This document shows positions 23,488-30,242 of a stretch of 32,840 nucleotides of DNA, piece by piece. The DNA is from Prevotella sp. CAG:891. GTDB lineage: Bacteria > Bacteroidota > Bacteroidia > Bacteroidales > Bacteroidaceae. Location: positions 1-32,840 of the forward strand of contig FR901782.1 of NCBI GenBank assembly GCA_000437675.1, in the 5' to 3' direction. Below the pieces are notes generated by a model. It did not search any database. It saw only the letters and a list, made by a program, of their open reading frames with translations, and had not been told where the DNA came from. Positions within the stretch are counted from its first letter, which is position 1. Each line of letters begins with the position of its first letter. A program made the translations under genes and the position numbers.

Positions 23488-23527
23488 GTGAGCTACTCAC
23501 GCCTAAAGGCATGAGCTTCGGAGATAC
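23488..23527 (-). repeat. 40-bp repeat, copy 2, IS200/IS605 right-end-like hairpin
   Basis: It matches 21283-21322 at every position, and the flanks share nothing beyond the 40 bp. It lies 60 bp downstream of hsdS and 243 bp upstream of nrdA, so the two copies form direct repeats around the nrdA N-terminal part. No tnpA or tnpB gene is present. Confidence 0.6.
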
Positions 23528-23586
23528 CAATACCTCCTCTCTTTTCCTGCTTCTTCCTATCTATACTCACCGTTCATATTTACAAA

Positions 23587-24834
23587 TTAGTCGTTCGTTA
23601 CTTTCACTTTCCCGGTCACTACATCGCTGATCAGACGCTGCTTATATTCCTTCAGCTTCTCTATCTGAGAGCGTTCCGCTTGGCAGAGTTGGTTGATATT
23701 TGCGACTTTTGCTTCAATGTAGTTGACGATTTCTTGTTGCTCGAGGAGAGGAGGAATAACTGAAGCTAGTTTTCTCATTCCATCATAATTGAGACTTTGT
23801 CTTAATCCATCTCCCATCGAGTAAAATACTTTTTTTATGTCACAAGCATGAAGCTGGAAATATAGAAATTTTGAATAAACCATATTTTTGGGTGCTAGAC
23901 ATAAATACGCAGATGTTATGATACCGGTTTCTTTTACTAAACCCACACGTAAACTTTTGTGGTCGTTTTGAAGATCAGTAAGACGTAAAATAATATTTCC
24001 TTCTTCTACCACTTGATAGGTATCAAATGAAGCAGGAAGTAATCCATTAGTTCCATTAATATCTTTTCTGATGATCTGTCCATAGCTTAGTGAGAGAAGA
24101 TTTTGATGGTGTATTTTCTTATTTGAAATGAAATGCTCGTAAGCTATTTGTGATAATCGCATTACTTTCCAATGCTCCGGAATCATTCCAATCCACTTCA
24201 CTCCCGAATCCTTCATCGGAACCTCTTTATGGATGCCGCGCGTAACAGCCTCTGCAATGATGGTTTGCTTCAATTCTTCCAATGCGGAAATCTTCTTTTC
24301 TGCAATGGAAATGTATTCATCTATCTTAGCTACTTTGGTGTCTAAGTAGGTGACGATGGCTTGCTGCTCTTTTATCGTTGGTACTGGTATATATTTAGGC
24401 TTAATTTGGATAGCTGATAACTGCCCTATAGCTGCACTATCAGACGTAAAAGGTATAATGGTATCGATAACATAGGTATGAAACTTCGGATTAGCTAATT
24501 CTGATTTTGATTCCAATGAAAGCAATCTAATTATGGCATCATAAGGAGTCTCTCTAAATATGGCATGGCCTACTTCTCCACGTCCAGTTACTGTTATTGT
24601 ATTAGCTTTACAAGTAGGATTCGAGGTATATGCATAAACATCTGTAGCAGATTTTGTATTGGTATATACAGGATATGGATGTTTGTGATCTTGCTTATCA
24701 GAAAACAAGTCTGGTTTTACATCACCTCCAGCTTTAATACTAAATAGGCGACCTATTTGAGCGCATTTCCAATGCCCCGGAATCTCCCCAATCCACTTGA
24801 CACCACTATCTTTATATTCACTATACCGCTTCAT
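23587..24834 (-). CDS. hsdS: Type I restriction-modification specificity subunit HsdS
   Basis: HsdS recognises the bipartite target sequence for the HsdM methyltransferase and the HsdR nuclease. The 415-residue product has the classic two-fold layout. Each half begins with DSGVKWIGEIPGHWK or DSGVKWIGMIPEHWK, continues with a target-recognition domain, and ends in a helical conserved spacer (KEQQAIVTYLDTKVAKIDEYI and LEQQEIVNYIEAKVANINQL). The ATG at 24834 lies 2 nt after the hsdM stop; a TTG at 24840 is in frame. The recognition domains are A+T-richer than their surroundings, common for exchanged hsdS genes. Target sequence cannot be predicted here. Confidence 0.95.
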   Translation of the reverse strand: MKRYSEYKDSGVKWIGEIPGHWKCAQIGRLFSIKAGGDVKPDLFSDKQDHKHPYPVYTNTKSATDVYAYTSNPTCKANTITVTGRGEVGHAIFRETPYDAIIRLLSLESKSELANPKFHTYVIDTIIPFTSDSAAIGQLSAIQIKPKYIPVPTIKEQQAIVTYLDTKVAKIDEYISIAEKKISALEELKQTIIAEAVTRGIHKEVPMKDSGVKWIGMIPEHWKVMRLSQIAYEHFISNKKIHHQNLLSLSYGQIIRKDINGTNGLLPASFDTYQVVEEGNIILRLTDLQNDHKSLRVGLVKETGIITSAYLCLAPKNMVYSKFLYFQLHACDIKKVFYSMGDGLRQSLNYDGMRKLASVIPPLLEQQEIVNYIEAKVANINQLCQAERSQIEKLKEYKQRLISDVVTGKVKVTND

Positions 24835-24836
24835 AT

Positions 24837-26894
24837 TCAATCCTCCAAAATAGCATTCAACAAACCATCCGTCATGGCTTCCAGTTCCCGGATTTCCGCA
24901 GCAATGGCATCGCGAGAGCGCAGTTCCACCGGCTTATAGAAATACTTCGTAAACGACAGTTCGTAGCCGATGACCGTCTTATCTTCATCCACAAATGCAT
25001 CCAGCGCATAAGGCAGCACCTCATTCTCCATAAAGGCTTCGATGCCACCGGGGTACAGCAAAGGAATCTGTTCCGTGTCGCGCAGGTTCGGGTCCACCTC
25101 GCCCTTCACCACGACAGCCGTAGGATCCGCTTCCGTAATCAACGGACGCAGTTTCTTCAGCAGGGCAGCTTTCAGTCCCAGTGCCTTGGCATACTGGTTC
25201 CAGTCGTTCAATGGCACAGCGGGAGATACCGCCTTCATCGCTTCTTGGCAAGTGGCAATTTCCGCCTCTTTCAGTTTACCCGCCGTCAAGTCCCCATCCG
25301 GGTTGACGCGCAAACGCAGCGGACGTTCCACCGTTACCTGCCAGTAGCCAAACTCCCGATTGTCGAAAATTTTGCTCTGCTCGTTCGCTTCAAAGTTCAT
25401 CAGCAAGTCCACAATCGCCCGTCGGTTCTCCTCGTTGGTCTCGCAGTTCTTATTGCCCAGGTTCTTGCGCAGCGGTGTCTTGATAGCCGTTGCGTCAATC
25501 AGCTGCACCTTACCCTTGCGGCGAGCTTCCTTGCGGTTTGTCACAATCCATACAAAGGTGCCGATACCCGTGTTGTAGAACATATTCTCGGGCATGGCAA
25601 TAATCGCCTCCAGCATGTCGTTCTCGATGATGTAACGGCGCAGGTTGCTCTCGCCGCCGTCCGCATTTCCCGTAAACAGCGAAGAGCCGTTGTGAATTTC
25701 CACAATGCGCGTGCCCTGCTCATCGTCCATCATGCGGCTCACGTTGTTGGCTAAAAAAATCATCTGCGGGTCGCCGATGCCCGGCACAAAGCTCACCTCC
25801 TTACCGCCTATCTTTCCGTAGAAACGCGAGTCGGTAATTTTGCTTTTGTCCTTGCCGCAGCCCATTTCCTCCAAATCGGCTTTCCAAGGCGTACCGAAGG
25901 GAGGATTCGAAATGCAGAAGTGGAACTTCTTGCCCGGATGGCCGTCGTGGCTGATGGTGCTGTCGTTGGCAAAGCGCATTCGGCTGATGCCATTTTGGCG
26001 ATAGGTAAAGCTGGTGGCATTGCCGGATAGCATCAAATCGGCCTTGCAGGTGGCAAAGGTTTCCGGCTGCAGTTCCTGACCGAAGAGTTCGGTGGTCCAG
26101 CGCTTATGGTAGTGGGCGGCAAGTTCCTCAATGCGCTCCTGAACAATCGACAGAATGCCCCCGGTGCCGCAAGCACCGTCGTAGATGCTGTATCGCTGGT
26201 TCTTGAGAGTGGGGGCTACCGGCAGAATGGCCAGGTCGGCCAGTAGGTGTACATAGTCGCGCGGCGTATAGTGTTCTCCGGCTTCTGTCACACTGAAATC
26301 TTCATTGAATTTACGGAGCAGTTCCTCGAAGAGCGTACCCATGGTGTGGTTATCGAGTGCCGGCAGCTTTTCGCGCAGTTCTTCCTGCCCGGTTTCTTCG
26401 TTCAGCACCGTTTCCATCACCGGAGTGGAACCTAAGTTGATGTTTTCGTCCGTCATCTTCTCGATCAGCAGTCCCAACCGACCGGCTGCCGACAGTTTCT
26501 CTACATAATGACGCAGGTCGAACTTGCTGATGATGTCCTGCACATGCGTGCTGAATCCGTCCAAATAGGCCTCGAAGTTCTGGCGCAGGCGCGTGTTGTC
26601 CGTTTCCGAGCGCAGCATCTTCATGGTGAAGGCAGAGGTGTTGTAGAACGGATAGCCGGTGAGCTGGCAGAGCTGCTGCTCCTGACTCTCTTCGGGCATC
26701 ATCTTAAATTCATCGGTCTGGCTGAAGTGCAGCACCGTTTCCTTTGTAGGCTCCAGCAGGAGGTCGAGGCGGCGCAACACGATGAAAGGCAAGGTAATTT
26801 TCTTATAATCTCCTTTTTCGAAGGCCTGCACCAGCACATCGTTGGCGATGTTGAACAGAAAGGAGAACAGGCGGCTATATTGGGCTTGGTTCAT
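24837..26894 (-). CDS. hsdM: Type I restriction-modification methyltransferase HsdM
   Basis: HsdM is an adenine-N6 DNA methyltransferase that works with HsdS. The 685-residue product has an N-terminal HsdM_N helical domain (YKKITLPFIVLRRLDLLLEPTK). The SAM-binding motif DGACGTGGILS is at residues 239-249 and the catalytic motif NPPFG at 330-334. Both are intact. A C-terminal extension of about 200 residues follows. It precedes hsdS with a 2-nt gap, so the two are translated together. No hsdR is seen in the window on either side. Its ATG lies 26 bp from the MITE-like element, whose end may supply the -7 box. Confidence 0.96.
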   Translation of the reverse strand: MNQAQYSRLFSFLFNIANDVLVQAFEKGDYKKITLPFIVLRRLDLLLEPTKETVLHFSQTDEFKMMPEESQEQQLCQLTGYPFYNTSAFTMKMLRSETDNTRLRQNFEAYLDGFSTHVQDIISKFDLRHYVEKLSAAGRLGLLIEKMTDENINLGSTPVMETVLNEETGQEELREKLPALDNHTMGTLFEELLRKFNEDFSVTEAGEHYTPRDYVHLLADLAILPVAPTLKNQRYSIYDGACGTGGILSIVQERIEELAAHYHKRWTTELFGQELQPETFATCKADLMLSGNATSFTYRQNGISRMRFANDSTISHDGHPGKKFHFCISNPPFGTPWKADLEEMGCGKDKSKITDSRFYGKIGGKEVSFVPGIGDPQMIFLANNVSRMMDDEQGTRIVEIHNGSSLFTGNADGGESNLRRYIIENDMLEAIIAMPENMFYNTGIGTFVWIVTNRKEARRKGKVQLIDATAIKTPLRKNLGNKNCETNEENRRAIVDLLMNFEANEQSKIFDNREFGYWQVTVERPLRLRVNPDGDLTAGKLKEAEIATCQEAMKAVSPAVPLNDWNQYAKALGLKAALLKKLRPLITEADPTAVVVKGEVDPNLRDTEQIPLLYPGGIEAFMENEVLPYALDAFVDEDKTVIGYELSFTKYFYKPVELRSRDAIAAEIRELEAMTDGLLNAILED

Positions 26895-26919
26895 ATCGTA
26901 TATGTAAATTTTCAGGTTC

Positions 26920-27106
26920 TAAGTAGGTGTTCAAAATTATTTTTACATTTGAATTGCGTTATTGTGCCGTAGTTGCTTGTTCTGTACTCAGGAGCATAGC
27001 GGGCTATGTGACTGAGGACAGGGCGAGCAGATGCGGTGCAAGAACACCGGTTCAAAGTAAAAATACTTCGATAGAATTATATAAAATAATTTTGAACACC
27101 TACTTA
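26920..27106. mobile_element. MITE-like element, 187 bp, full copy
   Basis: Terminal inverted repeats TAAGTAGGTGTTCAAAATTA (left) and its complement (right, ending at 27106) bound a non-coding body. The core at 26994-27016 is shared with the 17815 copy. The outermost TA on each side may be a duplicated target, as for IS630/mariner-type elements (inference). Outward -7 boxes TAATTTTG lie in both ends; the left one (26939-26932) points at hsdM. Confidence 0.85.
26932..26939 (-). promoter_or_regulatory. -7 box in the MITE end, facing hsdM
   Basis: TAATTTTG on the minus strand sits 38 nt from the hsdM ATG, in the range for a real promoter. A TTTG -33 box at 20-nt spacing was not found. Confidence 0.4.
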
Positions 27107-27219
27107 TGAATTCTTTGGCGAAGTAAAGATAGTCACAATTATCTGATTGGTTGGTGAACAGATGCAAAATAAAAGATGATAAGCGCAATTTATCTAAACC
27201 TGTCATATCTTTCTTACAT
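27107..27219. other. A+T-rich non-coding spacer between repeat elements
   Basis: No gene or motif is supported here. The sequence has no start-and-frame combination of useful length and no strong hairpin. Confidence 0.5.
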
Positions 27220-27263
27220 TAAGTAGGTGTTCAAATGTAAAAATAATTTTGAGCACCTACTTA
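27220..27263. mobile_element. 44-bp mini copy of the MITE ends
   Basis: TAAGTAGGTGTTCAAA and TTTTGAGCACCTACTTA face each other with only about ten bases between them. Only the terminal repeats of the family remain, as after internal deletion. As RNA it forms a strong hairpin. Confidence 0.75.
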
Positions 27264-27329
27264 TTTTCTACTATTTTTTTGTCAAATCACATTTACCCAA
27301 AACGGGATAAGGTGGCTATGGGCTACCAG

Positions 27330-27369
27330 ACAAAAAAAAACCGCACACCCGGTGAGGGGCATGCGGTTG
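27330..27369 (-). terminator. Terminator of the DUF3467 gene
   Basis: On the minus strand AACCGCATG...TGCGGTT forms a stem with inner CCCCTCACCGGG pairs and is followed by a run of nine T. It lies about 80 nt past the stop codon. Confidence 0.75.
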
Positions 27370-27448
27370 GAGTATACAAATAATATGTATGCTTGAAATT
27401 TGAACTTACCGAAGGGGCTTGAATGAGCCCGCATCAGGCAGAGCGAAA

Positions 27449-27781
27449 TTAAGCATTGCCTTCGGGCATACCAAAGGGAGTGGCAGTGCGGCCTTCAGCG
27501 GCGGGAGCCTCAGCACCGGGGAGGTTGATGGGGCCAAATGCCTTTTCGTACTTCACGATGTTGTCCTGAAGAGCGAAGAGCAGACGCTTTGCGTGTTCGG
27601 GAGCCAATACGATACGGCTCTTTACGTTAGCCTTGGGTACACCGGGAAGTACGCGGATGAAGTCGAGTACTACTTCGGCGCTTGAGTGGGTGATGATGGC
27701 GAGGTTAGCGTAAGTTCCTTCAGCAACTTCGGGAGTAAGTTCAATCTTCAATGAGTTGTCTTGAGTTTCTTGATTTTCCAT
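27449..27781 (-). CDS. DUF3467 family protein
   Basis: The 110-residue soluble protein carries the DUF3467 pattern: IELTPEVAEGTYANLAIITHSSAEVVLDFIRVLPGVPKANVKSRIVLAPEHAKRLLFALQDNI. The C-terminus is glycine- and alanine-rich (PINLPGAEAPAAEGRTATPFG). It is conserved in Bacteroidota and has no assigned function known to me. The ATG at 27779-27781 is preceded by its own promoter near 27891, and a terminator follows, so it is monocistronic. Confidence 0.9.
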   Translation of the reverse strand: MENQETQDNSLKIELTPEVAEGTYANLAIITHSSAEVVLDFIRVLPGVPKANVKSRIVLAPEHAKRLLFALQDNIVKYEKAFGPINLPGAEAPAAEGRTATPFGMPEGNA

Positions 27782-27890
27782 GGGGATAAATTCTTATTTA
27801 GTGATTAAAGTGAATGAACTGTGTTGACGAAATAGCGGCAGGTGTTTTCGGTAAACAGAGACCGCTGATTGTTTTTTGTGTTTCGCTACG

Positions 27891-27922
27891 CAAAAATAAG
27901 CCATACGTTTGGATTAGCCAAG
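27891..27922 (-). promoter_or_regulatory. Promoter of the DUF3467 gene
   Basis: On the minus strand TATTTTTG (27898-27891) follows a TTG 20 nt upstream. The leader would be about 100 nt. Confidence 0.6.
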
Positions 27923-27980
27923 AAAAGTTGTTCGTTATTTCGGCAATACAGCCCAATTTAGGCATTTTGCAAGGTATTAT

Positions 27981-28012
27981 TTTGCAGTATATGGCTTTAT
28001 TCTCTATATTTG
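27981..28012 (+). promoter_or_regulatory. Promoter of the OmpA-family gene
   Basis: TTTG (27981-27984) and TATATTTG (28005-28012) are 20 nt apart, a full consensus match. The leader is about 170 nt, long for this group, with no recognised structure. Confidence 0.8.
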
Positions 28013-28191
28013 TAGAATATAGGATGCATTTGCAATGTATGCCCTACAATTTAATCACTCAACAATCAGGAAACGGACTGTGAGCAGGTATTCACAGTAA
28101 GCACATGAATGAACGAATGTATTACTGTCGGATGTTTGGCTTGCTCTGCTGCGATGCCTGTGGCCTGTTTCTGCAATAAACTATTTTTGTT

Positions 28192-29340
28192 ATGAAAAAG
28201 TTTTTATCTGCTCTTGCCCTTGGTATGATGGTTACATCAGCATCGGCACAAAAGACGGTGCAAGGCGCCGGTTTCTTTGACAACTGGTCAATCGGTTTGG
28301 TTGGCGGCGGTGTGGTTCCTACGGTACAGTCGGACTATATCAAGGATATGCGTGGTACTTACGGACTTGACCTCACGAAGCAGATTACGCCGGGATTCGG
28401 CTTGGGCTTGGAGTACTTGGTTTCGCACAACACCACGGGAGGCGGCAATGTCTTCGACCGTCAGAACCTGAGCTTGCTGGGTAAGTTCAACCTGTCGAAC
28501 TTGTTCTGCGGCTACAACGGCCAGCCTCGATTGTTCGAGGTTGAAGCGGTGGCCGGTGTGGGTTGGGGACACGACTTCTACCCCACCCGCGAAGGGGCTG
28601 ATGCCAACTACCTGACTACGAAATATGGTGTGAACTTGAACTTCAACGTGGGCGAAGCCAAGGCCTGGACCATTGGTATCAAACCGGCTATCGTGTATAA
28701 CATGAACAATGAGGGCCACCGCATGCAGCCTTCGTACAACGTGAACCGCAGCTCTATGGAGTTCCTGGTGGGTGTGACTTACCACTTCAAGAACAGCAAC
28801 AACGGCAAGAACTACATGACCTTGCAGCGCGCTTACGACCAGGCTGAGGTGGACGGACTGAATGCTAAGATTAACGACCTGCGTGCACAAAACAACGATA
28901 AGGATGCTACGCTGGCACAGAAGAACGAGGAAATCAGAAACTTGCAGCAGCAACTGAACGATTGCCGCAACCAGAAGCCGGTGGTTCAGACGCAAACGGT
29001 GACGAAGAACACGGCTTCGCTGGAACAGACGGTGACCTTCCGTCAGGGCAAGAGCGTGGTAGATGCTTCGCAGTTGCCCAACGTGGAACGTGTGGCTACG
29101 TTCTTGCGTAACCACAAGTCGGCTACGGTGACTATCAAGGGCTATGCTTCGCCCGAGGGTAGCGCCGAGGTGAATGCACGCATTGCCAAGGCTCGTGCCG
29201 AAGCTGTGAAGAAGATTTTGACGAACAAATATAAAATTGCCGAAAACCGCATTACGGCCGAAGGTCAGGGTGTGGGCAACATGTTCAGCGAGGACGATTG
29301 GAACCGCGTGAGCATTTGCACCATCAACGATGCTGACTAA
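28192..29340 (+). CDS. OmpA-family outer-membrane protein
   Basis: The 382-residue product has a signal peptide (MKKFLSALALGMMVTSASAQ). An N-terminal beta-barrel of about 180 residues follows, then a coiled-coil-like linker (NAKINDLRAQNNDKDATLAQKNEEIRNLQQQLNDC, residues about 224-260). The OmpA peptidoglycan-binding domain is at the C-terminus (VTIKGYASPEGSAEVNARIAKARAEAVKKIL). It anchors the outer membrane to the cell wall. It has a strong promoter and terminator and is probably abundant. Codon use looks biased like a highly expressed gene. Confidence 0.93.
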   Translation: MKKFLSALALGMMVTSASAQKTVQGAGFFDNWSIGLVGGGVVPTVQSDYIKDMRGTYGLDLTKQITPGFGLGLEYLVSHNTTGGGNVFDRQNLSLLGKFNLSNLFCGYNGQPRLFEVEAVAGVGWGHDFYPTREGADANYLTTKYGVNLNFNVGEAKAWTIGIKPAIVYNMNNEGHRMQPSYNVNRSSMEFLVGVTYHFKNSNNGKNYMTLQRAYDQAEVDGLNAKINDLRAQNNDKDATLAQKNEEIRNLQQQLNDCRNQKPVVQTQTVTKNTASLEQTVTFRQGKSVVDASQLPNVERVATFLRNHKSATVTIKGYASPEGSAEVNARIAKARAEAVKKILTNKYKIAENRITAEGQGVGNMFSEDDWNRVSICTINDAD

Positions 29341-29475
29341 CTGTCGACAACCGTGTTTGCACATAATAGATTACGTTAAGGTGATGCTGAAAATGCTGCA
29401 TGTTAATATGTAAATTTTTTTTCAACATCTACACCCCAGACGCTGTGGGATGCTTTTGCACCCTTCACCCATTTT

Positions 29476-29519
29476 ACCCGGAGCAATATGGCCGCATATT
29501 GTTCCGGGTGTTTTTTTTT
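29476..29519 (+). terminator. Terminator of the OmpA-family gene
   Basis: ACCCGGAGCAATATG pairs with CATATTGTTCCGGGT (two mismatched or wobble pairs) around GCCG, followed by nine T. It is 135 nt past the stop. Confidence 0.9.
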
Positions 29520-29667
29520 GCGGTAACAGTGGCGAAGAAAAATGGAACTACCGGAATGGTAAATATTAAAACAGCGGACGACAGGAAAGCAAAATAATGC
29601 AAAACACGCACAACCTGCATGCCGTCCTATCCGGCCGTGAATCGCTGCCGGACGAGATGTCGGAAAA

Positions 29668-29772
29668 ATTAGTTCCGCGCTTGTCCGAATTAGTTCCGAG
29701 CCAGTTGAAATTAGTTCCGAGCTTGTCCGAATTAGTTCCGAGCTTGTTGAAATTAGTTCCGAGCTAGTTTTA
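29668..29772 (+). repeat. 21-bp tandem repeat array, five units
   Basis: ATTAGTTCC begins at 29668, 29689, 29710, 29731 and 29752, an exact 21-bp period. Units alternate in their second half between TTGTCCGA-like and GTTGAA-like forms, a 42-bp super-period. The first unit's AGTTCCGCGC is mirrored by GCGCGGAACT just after the array (29777-29786), so the array is bracketed by an inverted repeat. Confidence 0.85.
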
Positions 29773-30053
29773 AGAAGCGCGGAACTATTGATAACCAGCG
29801 TTTTCAGGATTCAGGCATCATGGGTTTTCGAACAACCCTTGTCGCTCCGCATCCGAAGAAGCAGGGAAGCCGGCGTATTTATACTTTTTAAGCACTTTGC
29901 ACAAGCCTCAGTGCCGTTCGTTAAAAGGCGGTTTCCTCTGCACGCCGGTGTGATGGTGGGGCAAGCATTCCTGCCGTGCCGTAAAAAGCTGCGGCGGGCA
30001 GCACTTGCCGAACGTTTGAAGAGAGCGAAGGGCGGTGAAAACTTGCCATTTCA

Positions 30054-30085
30054 TTTGGTATTGCGCTTACCTTTCGTTAAATTTG
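30054..30085 (+). promoter_or_regulatory. Promoter of dnaX
   Basis: TTTG (30054-30057) and TAAATTTG (30078-30085) are 20 nt apart, a full consensus match. The expected leader is about 150 nt. Confidence 0.75.
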
Positions 30086-30242
30086 CATACGCGGAAAAGT
30101 GCGCACTGCACATTCGCCCGGAAGGCCGGCATCACCGGCTGCTGCCCACACCCGGACCTACGTTTTGGAAAGGCAGACATTTACACGTTTAACTACCAAT
30201 GGCTGTTGACCGCTGCACAGCCCTATTATATTGCATTCATTC

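Larger units (their letters stand above)
29520..30242. other. Long non-coding region before dnaX
   Basis: No convincing gene is seen on either strand. The 134-codon frame from 29788 has arginine- and proline-rich composition and overlaps the dnaX promoter, so it is rejected. The region holds the 21-bp tandem array at 29668-29772 and the dnaX promoter at 30054-30085. The leader of dnaX (about 150 nt) contains GCCGGCATCACCGGC-type hairpins of unknown meaning. Confidence 0.55.

Noticed and set aside
29668..29772. CRISPR array
   Set aside because: The repeats are tandem with no unique spacers and no cas genes are nearby.
29788..30192. A 134-codon plus-strand frame before dnaX
   Set aside because: It overlaps the dnaX promoter and leader, and its composition is that of translated non-coding DNA.
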